Shown: positions 7,931-16,706 of the stretch, piece by piece
Layout of the letters: each line of letters starts with the position of its first letter
Numbering within the stretch: the first letter of the stretch is position 1
Source: Methylotenera sp.
GTDB lineage: Bacteria > Pseudomonadota > Gammaproteobacteria > Burkholderiales > Methylophilaceae
Direction: 5' to 3'
Assembly: GCA_023259635.1 (NCBI GenBank)
Contig: JALRGX010000055.1
Location: 1-44,408 of the forward strand
Length of the DNA: 44,408 bases
The notes under the pieces: model-generated
Seen by the model: the letters and a program-made list of their open reading frames with translations, nothing else
Database searches by the model: none
What the model was told of the DNA's origin: nothing
Program-made: the position numbers and the translations under genes

Positions 7931-9316
7931 ATGACGCCTAATCTAATCCGGCAAGCAGCTGTTGTTTTATCTAATTTACTAACATTCAGTAGTCCTGCAG
8001 ACGCTAAGTTAAGTGAATTTTTTCGCAATAACCGGGAATTAGGTACCAAAGAGCGTGCATTTGTAGCTGAGAGTGTTTATGGTGTTTTGCGCCGTTTACG
8101 CTTTTTGAGCACGGTAACGGCCAATGAAGAAGATGATCCTGATGATGCCCGTAAGCTTATTTTGGCCTACCTGTTACGTGTACAGGGGATGAGCATCCGC
8201 GAACTGGAGCCCATGCTGAATGAACAGCAAAAAGAGTGGGCGCATATGATCAAGGCGAAACCGACGGAAAACCTGCCGCTTGCCGTGCAAGCTGATGTGC
8301 GCGATTGGCTCTGGGATAAACTTGTTGCCCAATATGGCGAAGCAGAGGCATTGACCATAGGCCGTAGTATGCATGAACAGGCCACGCTGGATCTCCGCGT
8401 GAATACGATTAAAGGCAATCGCGATGAGGTAATGGCGAAATTCATTGCCGAGAATACGTCAGGCGTAACCAACATCACAGCAACACCTTATTCTCCGATC
8501 GGTATCCGCATGCCTAACCGCATGAATATCGGCCGTCACGTATTGTTCACTGAAGGTAAGATAGAAGTGCAGGATGAGGGCAGTCAGCTCCTGTCATATC
8601 TGGTTGCACCTAAACGCGGTATGATGGTTGCCGATTTTTGCGCGGGTGCCGGTGGCAAGAGTCTGGCGATTGGTGCATTGATGCGGAATACCGGCCGCCT
8701 ATATGCGTTTGATGTGTCTGAGAAACGCCTGCACAATTTGGGTCAGCGTTTAAAGCGTTCCGGCTTGAGTAATATGCATGCGCAAGTAATCAGCAGCGAA
8801 ACTGACCCTAAATTAAAACGCCTGAATGGCAAGTTTGACCGTGTGCTGGTGGATGCGCCTTGTAGCGGCCTGGGGACATTGCGCCGCAATCCGGATTTGA
8901 AATGGCGCCAGATGCCGGAAGATATTGCCGAGCTTAATATTAAACAAGCCAATATTCTGGCACGCGCTGCCAAACTGACAAAAACCGGCGGGCGCCTGAT
9001 TTATGCGACATGCAGCCTGTTAAGTGACGAGAACGAGAACATAGCAGAACAGTTCCTGGCGACGCATCCGGATTTCAAGTTACTGAATGCAGCAGAGATT
9101 CTTGCGCAGCAGCAAATCTCACTGGATACGGGCAATTATCTGAAATTGCTGCCGCATCTGCATAATACCGATGGCTTTTTTGCAGCCGTGTTTGAGAAAG
9201 TGCCAGCAGGAAATGCCAAGGAGACGGCTAGTGATGCAGTTGCACCTGCCGAGGTAGTAGCGGCAAAGCCCAAGGCGGTAAAGGCAAAGGCTGCGAAACC
9301 TAAGGTGGCCAAGTAA
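7931..9316 (+). CDS. rsmB: 16S rRNA m5C967 methyltransferase (RsmB-type)
   Basis: A 461-residue SAM-dependent RNA cytosine-5 methyltransferase. The N-terminal ~140 residues look like the NusB-like RNA-binding domain (FFRNNRELGTKERAFVAE). The catalytic half carries the SAM-binding FCAGAGGKS motif near residue 237, DAPCSGLGTLRRNPD near 309 and the YATCSLL nucleophile motif near 360. E. coli RsmB (Fmu/Sun) is about 430 residues, and the excess here is a C-terminal Ala/Lys/Pro-rich basic tail (last ~35 residues). Another member of the RsmB/NOP2 family is possible, but the NusB-like domain favours RsmB. No clear Shine-Dalgarno sequence precedes the ATG. Confidence 0.88.
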   Translation: MTPNLIRQAAVVLSNLLTFSSPADAKLSEFFRNNRELGTKERAFVAESVYGVLRRLRFLSTVTANEEDDPDDARKLILAYLLRVQGMSIRELEPMLNEQQKEWAHMIKAKPTENLPLAVQADVRDWLWDKLVAQYGEAEALTIGRSMHEQATLDLRVNTIKGNRDEVMAKFIAENTSGVTNITATPYSPIGIRMPNRMNIGRHVLFTEGKIEVQDEGSQLLSYLVAPKRGMMVADFCAGAGGKSLAIGALMRNTGRLYAFDVSEKRLHNLGQRLKRSGLSNMHAQVISSETDPKLKRLNGKFDRVLVDAPCSGLGTLRRNPDLKWRQMPEDIAELNIKQANILARAAKLTKTGGRLIYATCSLLSDENENIAEQFLATHPDFKLLNAAEILAQQQISLDTGNYLKLLPHLHNTDGFFAAVFEKVPAGNAKETASDAVAPAEVVAAKPKAVKAKAAKPKVAK

Positions 9317-9325
9317 TTAGCATTC

Positions 9326-10564
9326 ATGAAGCGGCTTAACCTTAATACCCAGATATTATTAGGTACCATTTTAGGGGTTGCCATCGGGGTGTATTTCCAT
9401 GCGTTGGGTGCAGAGCATCAAACAGTGCGAGCCGGATTGTATACCTCAGGGCTGGTCGGTACGCTGTTTATTGACTTGCTTAAAATGATCCTGATACCGC
9501 TGGTGTTTTGTTCCATATCTGTCGGTGTAGCCAATTTGCGTCAACATCAGCAGATGCACCAGGTTTGGGTAACTACATTACTTTACTTTGTCTGTACTAT
9601 GGCTGTGGCTATGGTCTTGGGTATGGCTGCCAGTTTATATTTCAGACCGGGAAGCGGATTGGAGATCGAGCTGTTCGAGCATGCCATGCAAAATTTTGAA
9701 GCAAAGCAATTGCCGCTACCGGAGTTCTTTGCGCAGTTTCTGCATGGCTTGTTTGTGAATCCTTTTATGGCTTTGTCACAGGGTAATGTGCTGGCAGTGG
9801 TCATGTTTGCACTGATGCTTGGCATAGCACTGGTGATGGGTGGAGAGCGTTTCAAGCATATGCATCTATTGCTGCAGGAAGCATTGGACGTAACCATGCT
9901 GATCGTCGGGTGGGTAATGCGCTTAGCTCCGCTGGGAATCATGGCATTATTGATTAAGCTCGTGGCATCGCAGGATGCCACCATGCTGACCATGCTCGCC
10001 AAGTTTGTGGCTGTGGTAATTGGAACATTGCTATTGCATGGCATGGTGGTGCTGCCGCTGATTTTGTACCTGGTGGCAGGAATGTCGCCATTGACATTCT
10101 GGCGTGGTGCGCGCGAAGCGCTGGTGACGGCATTTGCTACCAGTTCAAGTTCTGCCACGCTGCCGGTTACGCTGCGCTGTGTTAATCAGCAGTTGAAAGT
10201 GAAACCTGAAATTGCCGGCTTTGTCGTGCCTTTGGGCGCTACTGTCAATATGGATGGCACCGCGCTTTATGAAGCTGCCGCCGCCTTATTTGTTGCCAAT
10301 CTGGTGGGTGTGGAACTTAGTTTTGCACAGCAACTGACGGTGTTCTTTATCGCCATGATCGCGGCATTGGGTGCGCCGGGTATTCCCAGTGCCGGCATGG
10401 TGACGATGGTACTGGTATTGCAATCAGTAGGCTTGCCAGCCGAAGCAATCGCTATTTTGCTGCCAGTAGACAGGCTGCTGGATACCTTGCGTACTACAGT
10501 GAATGTACAGGGCGATATGGTTGGCAGCCTAGTTGTACAAAGGCTGGTAGCTGAGCCTGCGTGA
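9326..10564 (+). CDS. Dicarboxylate/amino acid:cation symporter (DAACS family)
   Basis: A 412-residue inner-membrane secondary transporter of the GltP/DctA type, which takes up C4-dicarboxylates or acidic amino acids with H+ or Na+. Family marks are the serine-rich TSSSSATLP re-entrant loop near residue 272, the PLGATVNMDGTA motif near 300, and the second hairpin loop GAPGIPSAGM near 350. Eight or so hydrophobic segments are visible, and the length matches the family. The precise substrate cannot be told apart by eye. It starts 9 nt after rsmB, which suggests co-transcription, and converges with the RND efflux operon. Confidence 0.92.
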   Translation: MKRLNLNTQILLGTILGVAIGVYFHALGAEHQTVRAGLYTSGLVGTLFIDLLKMILIPLVFCSISVGVANLRQHQQMHQVWVTTLLYFVCTMAVAMVLGMAASLYFRPGSGLEIELFEHAMQNFEAKQLPLPEFFAQFLHGLFVNPFMALSQGNVLAVVMFALMLGIALVMGGERFKHMHLLLQEALDVTMLIVGWVMRLAPLGIMALLIKLVASQDATMLTMLAKFVAVVIGTLLLHGMVVLPLILYLVAGMSPLTFWRGAREALVTAFATSSSSATLPVTLRCVNQQLKVKPEIAGFVVPLGATVNMDGTALYEAAAALFVANLVGVELSFAQQLTVFFIAMIAALGAPGIPSAGMVTMVLVLQSVGLPAEAIAILLPVDRLLDTLRTTVNVQGDMVGSLVVQRLVAEPA

Positions 10565-10602
10565 TTTGCGGTTTCCAGCAGGCTCAACCAGCACTTAGCT
10601 GG
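10552..10602. repeat. Hairpins between convergent symporter and RND genes
   Basis: TGAGCCTGC (10552-10560) pairs with GCAGGCTCA (10578-10586) around the symporter stop. A short CCAGC/GCTGG stem lies at 10588-10602 and overlaps the RND stop. Neither has a clear T-run. This is a possible shared but weak end-of-transcript structure. Confidence 0.35.
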
Positions 10603-13600
10603 GTTTGGAGAGTCGACCGGTTAGCTTAACGGATTGAAATCTATCCAGACCATGCATCACTAACGAGTAGGCCGCCGGAACGACTACCAGTGTCAGCAAG
10701 GTAGATGAAATCATACCGCCGATAATCGCCACGGATAGCGGTTTGTTTGTTTCCGATCCGGCGCCAAGACCCAACGCCGCAGGCAATAGCGCCAGGATAA
10801 TGGTCAGTGAAGTCATCACTACCGGGCGCAAGCGTATCGGGCAGGCCTCTTTCAGCGCATCATCAATGCCTGCTCCCTTATCCCTCAACTGGTTGGTCAG
10901 ATCAACCAGCAGGATGGAATTTTTAGCCACCAGGCCAATCAGCAGCACCAAACCAATCATGGAGAACATATTGAGGCTATTGCCGGAAATCAGTAATGCA
11001 ATGAGGCCGCCAAAAATTGCCAGGGGCTGTGCAAGCATGATAATGAATGGCTGGATAAACGAATTGAACTGGCTTGCCAGCACCATGTAGAGCAGGGTAA
11101 AGGCTAACAAGAATACGAATTGTATATTCTTGAAGGTTTTGCCAAACTCCTCAGCCTGGCCGGTCATTTTTATGTTGTATTCCGCCGGGATGATTTTGGC
11201 AGCTGTTTCTTTCACCAGGTCAACCGCTTCCCCTAAAGGCATGCCCGGGTTTGCGTAGAAGTTTGCTGCATATTGCAGGTCATAGCGCCCGATGACAGCC
11301 GCACCCAGTTCCGGTTCAAAGCGGGCAACTGCGTCTAACCGCACCAATTGGCCATTACTGCTGCGCAGGAATATTTTGCGCAGGTCGGCTGCATTTTTCA
11401 AATCTTCTTCATTGGCTTTCAGGCGGATATCATAACGCTGGCCGTCCCCGTTTTCATCGTTGTATCTGGCAACGTCCATGCCACCAGCGTAAAGACTGAC
11501 TGCTGTTGCAATATCAGTCGCGTTTAAACCCAGCGTTGCAGCGCGCTCGCGGTCGATTTTCATATTGAGCTGCGGCAGGTCAAGCTGTACATCCAGGTCT
11601 ACCTTGCCCATGTTGGGATTGCTGCCAAGGGTTTCTTGCAGCAGTTTGGAAATGCGGCCGATTTCCTGCAGGTTGCTGCCGGTAAGGTTGAATTGCAGCT
11701 TTTCCGAGCGCTGGCCGCGTACTACTGAAGCCCCGGTCGGAATTGCCCGGACGCCAGGCACCGTATCCAGTTCTTTTTTCAGTTCCATGATTAGTGCCTG
11801 CTGACTTTTATTACGATCTTCTTTTGGTTTTAAACGTACATTGACGTAACCCTGGTTAACCTGGCCGCGGGAGCCTGCACCGATCGCTGAGTAAAAACTG
11901 GCTACTTCATCTTTATGGCTGGCAATAATCGCTTCAATCATTTTAAGGCGGGAGTCCGTGTATTCCAGTGTTGAGCCTAACGGTGTTTTGACAGTAATGC
12001 TAAAGCTACTCTCATCTGATTCAGGGACGAAATCTTTTTCTACGTATTTAAATGAGAAGTAACCGCTGAAGATCACGAGCAGGATGGTAATCAACAATAC
12101 CAGGCCGCGATGTTTCAGTGATGTGTGTAACAGTTTTTTATAGGAGTTATCCAGCAAGCCCAGCATGTTGCCGATAAAGCGGTAAACCTTGTTATCGTGC
12201 TGGGATACAGAGAGGTGGCGTGAGCACAGCATCGGTGTCAGCGTCAATGATACAAATAATGATGCCAGCACACCGAAAGTAACCACAATAGCGAAAGAGT
12301 TGAAGAACTTACCTACCATGCCATCCATGAAAATAACCGGGGCAAAGATACACACCAGAGACAGTGATGCGGCAGTGACAGAGAAGGTTACCTCGCGCGA
12401 GCCATTGAGTGCGGCGCTGATCGGGTTAGGATCTATGTGTTCACGATGACGATAAATGTTTTCAAGTACAACGATTGCATCATCCACCACTACACCAATC
12501 AACAACAAAAGTGCCAGTAGTGTCATGGAGTTGAAAGTAAAGCCGGAAAAGTACATCACGGCAATTGCCGCCAGCAGTGATACCGGTATGGCAGTCGCCA
12601 CAATAAGTGTTGAACGTATCGAGCGTAGAAAGATAAAGACGATAAGTGCTGCCAGCAATGTGCCCTCTACCAGATGTTCTTTCAGGGAGGCAACAAGCTG
12701 GTTGATGAAAGTGGCATCGTTAGTGGATATTTCTACATCCATGCCTGGTGGCAGGTTGGGACGTATGTCCTGTTCGAGCCGGCGTTCGACTTCCCTGATG
12801 ATGTCTACAGTATTGGCATTGGCAATTTTAACCATGCCAAGGCCTACGGTGGGTTTACCGTTATAGCGCGCGACCTGTCGATTGTCAGTGATACCATCTT
12901 CTACTGATGCTACGTCTTTAAGGCGGATCGGTACGCCGGCATTGGTTGCAACGATCAGGTCGGCGAGTTCTCTGACATTATGGAACTCCAGGTCAAGTTT
13001 CAGCAATTGTTCTGATTGCGCGCTGATCAAATAACCGCCCGGTAACTGCACGTGCTCGCGCTTGAAAGCCGCAATCAAGTCATTAGCTGTGACTTTGTAA
13101 GCAGCCATTTGCTCTGGCTTGATATTGACACGGATTACGCGATCACGTCGTCCACCTATGATGACTTCACCTACGCCGTTGATCGTTTCAAATTTCTTTT
13201 TCAATATGTTGTTTGCATACAAATTGAGTTGCTGAACCGTGCGATCACCGCTTAATGCAAGCCAAATGACGGCAGAAGCGTTGGTGTCGACTTTCTGCAC
13301 CCTGGGCGGGTCGGTATCCTCGGGTAGGCGGTGTAAAACCTGGCTGACTTTGGCTTGGACTTCGTTGAAGGCGACATTAATGTCTTTATCCAGTGAGAAA
13401 GTAATGGTGACGACAGAAACGCCGGGCGAGGAGGTTGACTGTATGTGTTCGATACCGGGGGTAGTATTGATTGCGGATTCGATGATACTGGTGACGCTGG
13501 TATCGACTACTTCGGGGTCAGCCCCGCGCAAGGTAGTGCTAACTACAATAATGGGGAAATCAATCGCAGGAATACGGTCAACCCCGATACGCTGATAGGA

Positions 13601-13681
13601 AATGATGCCGAATAAGACGATTACACCTGCCAGCATCCAGGCAAGCACATGGCGTTTGATCGAGAGTTCAGGAAGCGTCAT
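10595..13681 (-). CDS. RND-family multidrug efflux permease (HAE-1 type)
   Basis: A 1028-residue inner-membrane proton/drug antiporter of the AcrB/MdtB class. The N-terminal helix after PELSIKRHVLAW, the two large periplasmic loops and the twelve-helix layout are recognisable. The fourth helix carries the proton-relay GVVVDDAIVVLENIYRH motif with its paired aspartates, and the helix-loop GGLIALLISGNSLNMFSMIG precedes a second GLVAKNSILLVD motif. The size is typical (about 1030-1050). It lies 16 nt downstream of the adaptor gene in the same operon. No outer-membrane factor or TetR-type repressor is encoded beside it, so a channel encoded elsewhere must be used. Substrates cannot be inferred. 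Confidence 0.96.
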   Translation of the reverse strand: MTLPELSIKRHVLAWMLAGVIVLFGIISYQRIGVDRIPAIDFPIIVVSTTLRGADPEVVDTSVTSIIESAINTTPGIEHIQSTSSPGVSVVTITFSLDKDINVAFNEVQAKVSQVLHRLPEDTDPPRVQKVDTNASAVIWLALSGDRTVQQLNLYANNILKKKFETINGVGEVIIGGRRDRVIRVNIKPEQMAAYKVTANDLIAAFKREHVQLPGGYLISAQSEQLLKLDLEFHNVRELADLIVATNAGVPIRLKDVASVEDGITDNRQVARYNGKPTVGLGMVKIANANTVDIIREVERRLEQDIRPNLPPGMDVEISTNDATFINQLVASLKEHLVEGTLLAALIVFIFLRSIRSTLIVATAIPVSLLAAIAVMYFSGFTFNSMTLLALLLLIGVVVDDAIVVLENIYRHREHIDPNPISAALNGSREVTFSVTAASLSLVCIFAPVIFMDGMVGKFFNSFAIVVTFGVLASLFVSLTLTPMLCSRHLSVSQHDNKVYRFIGNMLGLLDNSYKKLLHTSLKHRGLVLLITILLVIFSGYFSFKYVEKDFVPESDESSFSITVKTPLGSTLEYTDSRLKMIEAIIASHKDEVASFYSAIGAGSRGQVNQGYVNVRLKPKEDRNKSQQALIMELKKELDTVPGVRAIPTGASVVRGQRSEKLQFNLTGSNLQEIGRISKLLQETLGSNPNMGKVDLDVQLDLPQLNMKIDRERAATLGLNATDIATAVSLYAGGMDVARYNDENGDGQRYDIRLKANEEDLKNAADLRKIFLRSSNGQLVRLDAVARFEPELGAAVIGRYDLQYAANFYANPGMPLGEAVDLVKETAAKIIPAEYNIKMTGQAEEFGKTFKNIQFVFLLAFTLLYMVLASQFNSFIQPFIIMLAQPLAIFGGLIALLISGNSLNMFSMIGLVLLIGLVAKNSILLVDLTNQLRDKGAGIDDALKEACPIRLRPVVMTSLTIILALLPAALGLGAGSETNKPLSVAIIGGMISSTLLTLVVVPAAYSLVMHGLDRFQSVKLTGRLSKPS

Positions 13682-13697
13682 GAAGTATTCTTTAGTA

Positions 13698-14798
13698 TTA
13701 TTGTGCGATATGGTTGCTTGTGGTTTGGATTGGTGTCTGATCTGTCAGGAAGCCGGCACCGTCCATGACGATGGTGTCGCCGGCATGTATGCCCTCGGTA
13801 ATTTCAACCAGCCCTTTTTGATGCTGCCCGGTTTTGACTATTGCCTGACGGGCTTTGTTATCTTTCACCAGATACACAACCTCTCCTGCAGGCCGCAGTA
13901 CAACGCTCTGTTCCGGAACCATCAATGCGGAAGGCTGCTCGCCTATTACGACAGTACCGGTAACACTGGCACCGGGCTGCCAGTCAGATTCATCAGTAAT
14001 ATCCGCGATGACATCAATGGAGCGGTTGCTTTCTGTAATCATCGGTTTTAATTCGCGAATCATGGATTCCACCACTTTCGTGCTGGTTGGCGTGCTCAGG
14101 CGCACTTTCATGCCCGGTTTGAGCTGATTGCTGATACGTTCCGGAAATGGAATGTGTGCACGCAGGCGTTTGTTAGAAATGATCTGCAGTAACGGGTCGC
14201 CTACTTTTACAAACTCACCGGTGTCGACGATTTTCTTTTCAACGACGCCGTCCGTAGGTGCGTAAATCCGGGTCTTGCTGCTGCTGTGGTTGATCGTATC
14301 TACGCGTGCTTTCGCGCCGGCCAGTTGCTCTTTAAGCACGTTTTTCTGTGCCAGATCAGTGTCTAGCGCATTTTGGGAGATAAAGTTTTTATTCACCAGT
14401 GCCTGGCTACGGGTGACGATTTTGGTCTGGTTTTCCAGCAGCGCTTCGATGCGGGCAACTTCTGCCTGTGCTTCGTTACGTTGCAATGTATAGTCTGTGG
14501 CATCTAACGTAGCGATCAATTCCCCCTGTTTTACTCTTTGACCGGGGCTGACATGCACTTTAATGACGCGTGCAGCAACTTCTGCGGCAATTGTAGGGTC
14601 GATCAGGCCTTCAATTGAGCCAACAGCAGATTCAGTGATTTCTATTGGAGTGTTTTTTACTTTGGTTACAGTAACCAGTGTTGGCTTGGGGCCTTTTTTC
14701 TCATTGGCTTTGGCATCGGCAGCTTTATCTTTGTTGCCGCAGCCTGCAAACAGGGTGATCAGTAATGTCAGTAAAATAAGTTGTGTGTTCTTTTGCAT
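13698..14798 (-). CDS. RND efflux periplasmic adaptor lipoprotein
   Basis: A 366-residue membrane-fusion protein that couples the RND permease to an outer-membrane channel. The N-terminus is a lipoprotein signal with lipobox LFAGC (cysteine at about residue 20), followed by a Lys/Ala-rich linker. The biotinyl-lipoyl-like half-motifs (HVSPGQRVKQGELIATLD and YAPTDGVVEKK) flank an alpha-helical hairpin at about residues 120-165. Then come the beta-barrel and the membrane-proximal domain. It is the first gene of a two-gene operon with the permease, spaced 16 nt apart. Confidence 0.95.
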   Translation of the reverse strand: MQKNTQLILLTLLITLFAGCGNKDKAADAKANEKKGPKPTLVTVTKVKNTPIEITESAVGSIEGLIDPTIAAEVAARVIKVHVSPGQRVKQGELIATLDATDYTLQRNEAQAEVARIEALLENQTKIVTRSQALVNKNFISQNALDTDLAQKNVLKEQLAGAKARVDTINHSSSKTRIYAPTDGVVEKKIVDTGEFVKVGDPLLQIISNKRLRAHIPFPERISNQLKPGMKVRLSTPTSTKVVESMIRELKPMITESNRSIDVIADITDESDWQPGASVTGTVVIGEQPSALMVPEQSVVLRPAGEVVYLVKDNKARQAIVKTGQHQKGLVEITEGIHAGDTIVMDGAGFLTDQTPIQTTSNHIAQ

Positions 14799-14850
14799 AA
14801 ATTATCTATTAATAATGTATTCTGGGTTATAAGTCGCTAAGCACTGTTTA

Positions 14851-15417
14851 TTATGCGATTACCTGTTGCCAGTCAAAATAAGGACCAGGGTCAGTTTTGC
14901 GGCCTGGCGCGATGTCAGAGTGCCCTACTATGGACTGAATCGGGTAGCTTGCCTTAATGCCGGCAATCAAATTGTTTAAAGTTTGGTATTGTTCAGGTTT
15001 AAATGCTTCGAAGTCGCTTCCTTCAAGCTCAATTCCGACAGAAAAATCATTGCAACGTTCACGTCCATGCCAGTTTGATGCGCCTGCATGCCAGGCGCGG
15101 TCTAAACATGAAACAAATTGAATCAGTGTGCCATCGCGGCGAATCAAAAAATGTGCAGATACCTTGAATGTGTGTATTTGTGCGTAATAGGGATGTTCAA
15201 CTGGATCAAGCTGGTTGGTAAATAGCTCGATAATGCCATTGCCGCCGAATTGCGATGGTGGCAGGCTGATATTGTGGATGACAATTAGACAGATGTTTGC
15301 AAGTATCCCTGAACTCGTATCCAAAGGGCGTGCATCAAAGTTCGGCGATGCTATGAGTTGGGCACCTTCAGCGAAGCCGGCATGATTGATATGATAAATT
15401 GTCATTGCGCTTGTCAT
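14851..15417 (-). CDS. ampD: 1,6-anhydro-N-acetylmuramyl-L-alanine amidase
   Basis: A 188-residue cytosolic zinc amidase of the amidase_2 fold that removes stem peptides from anhydro-muropeptides during cell-wall recycling. In many Gram-negatives its loss induces AmpC beta-lactamase. The zinc ligands correspond to His48 (VIHNISLPP), His166 (VGHSDIAPG) and Asp176 (KTDPGPYFDW), and Glu130 lies in the VGIELEG motif. The HxSDIAPGRKTDPG block is the AmpD hallmark that separates it from the longer AmiD-type enzymes, and no signal peptide is present. A second ATG four codons in (MTIYHINHAGF) is an alternative start. It is a single gene, transcribed away from the exchanger gene. Confidence 0.95.
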   Translation of the reverse strand: MTSAMTIYHINHAGFAEGAQLIASPNFDARPLDTSSGILANICLIVIHNISLPPSQFGGNGIIELFTNQLDPVEHPYYAQIHTFKVSAHFLIRRDGTLIQFVSCLDRAWHAGASNWHGRERCNDFSVGIELEGSDFEAFKPEQYQTLNNLIAGIKASYPIQSIVGHSDIAPGRKTDPGPYFDWQQVIA

Positions 15418-15597
15418 TTATGAACTTCCATTATTATTGCGCAAGATTTTGTTCTGGCGTAGATATTTGTAAGTAACGCATAAATTTATTAAACAAACAG
15501 GATACGTACCGTATTTTATATAGATTTCAGTTTAAAATGCGCGCATATTAAACCCGTATTTATAGAAGCGTTCTTTAATTATGCAAGGAAAAACCTG

Positions 15598-16599
15598 ATG
15601 GTATTTTTAGAATTGGCTGCGATGCTGGTCGTGATCCTGGTCGCAGCAGAAGTTTTTACCAATGCACTTGAGCATTTGGGCGAAAAATTAAATATATCCG
15701 AGGGTGTGACTGGATCTTTATTCGCAGCGATTGGTACCGCGCTGCCGGAAACCTCGGTGCCATTACTGGCATTGCTGGCAGGTACACAGAATGTTGTGAC
15801 CAATGAAGAGATCGGGGTGGGCGCTATTCTGGGCGCGCCCCTGATGCTGGCTACGCTTTCTATCTCATTGATGGCGATTTCAGTCTGGAAGAGACGTGGC
15901 ACGCATGGGCATTTAAAGCCAGAGCGCACAGGCCTTGCACGTGACCTAAACTTTTTTATCATCGCGTTCAGTTTTGCTGCAATTGCCATGTTCGTGCCGC
16001 ATAAACTAATCGCGGTGCGCTATGCCTTGGGTTTCTGTATGGTCATGATTTATTTCATCTACGTGATGATGACTATCAAGGCTTCAAAAGTGCTGGTAGA
16101 AAATGGGCACGCAACAGAAGCTGATAGTGATATGTTCTTATGCAAAATCGGTTTGCCTAATAATATTCCGGTTATTGTCATTCAGCTTTTATTAGGCCTG
16201 GGTTTGCTGGTGGCTGGCGCTAAAGGATTTATCAATGGCGTTGAAGAGGCCTCGCATTTGCTGGGAATTTCAGCCCTGTTGCTATCATTGCTGATTATTC
16301 CAATTGCTACCGAGCTGCCGGAAAAAGTGAACAGTATTTTATGGATACGCAAAGGCAAAGACACTTTGGCTTTTGGTAATATTACCGGTGCGATGGTATT
16401 TCAGGGCACCTTGTTGCCTGCAATCGGTATTATGCTCACCCCATGGGAGCCGCGTGAGGAAGTATTGCTCGGCATTGTGATGACGCTGATAGCTGCTATC
16501 TGGCTCAGGTATCTAACAGTTAGGGGAGGTATCAGGGTCTGGCACATGCTGGTAAACGGCGCACTCTATGTGACATATTTGCTGCTTGTATTGAGCTAG
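15598..16599 (+). CDS. Calcium/sodium:cation exchanger-type membrane protein
   Basis: A 333-residue polytopic protein of the Ca2+:cation antiporter superfamily. It shows the two inverted alpha-repeats of that fold: GSLFAAIGTALPETSVP near residue 40-56, and IPIATELPEKVNS with GNITGAMVFQG near 238-265. About ten hydrophobic segments are visible. The length fits bacterial YrbG-like members. Ion specificity is not readable, and some relatives in this shape are annotated only as sodium:calcium antiporters. The start at 15598 has AAGGA 10 nt upstream. It is a stand-alone gene with 107 nt of non-coding DNA before the convergent regulator gene. Confidence 0.85.
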   Translation: MVFLELAAMLVVILVAAEVFTNALEHLGEKLNISEGVTGSLFAAIGTALPETSVPLLALLAGTQNVVTNEEIGVGAILGAPLMLATLSISLMAISVWKRRGTHGHLKPERTGLARDLNFFIIAFSFAAIAMFVPHKLIAVRYALGFCMVMIYFIYVMMTIKASKVLVENGHATEADSDMFLCKIGLPNNIPVIVIQLLLGLGLLVAGAKGFINGVEEASHLLGISALLLSLLIIPIATELPEKVNSILWIRKGKDTLAFGNITGAMVFQGTLLPAIGIMLTPWEPREEVLLGIVMTLIAAIWLRYLTVRGGIRVWHMLVNGALYVTYLLLVLS

Positions 16600-16706
16600 G
16601 TGATAGATTTCTAAGGCAAGTTTTACTTCTAAACTGGATTTTAATTGGGTGCTGGTTTCTGGCGATTAATTAGTCAGTGTCAGCGCCTTGAGTCTAAAGC
16701 GCATTG

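Noticed and set aside
9583-10158. 191-residue minus-strand frame inside the symporter gene
   Set aside because: It is antisense to a gene with full family motifs, its composition is Ser/Thr/Asn-rich in the way antisense frames are, and it has no ribosome binding site or recognisable domain.
10595-14798. Complete tripartite efflux operon
   Set aside because: Only the adaptor and permease are present. No TolC-like outer-membrane gene lies within the window.
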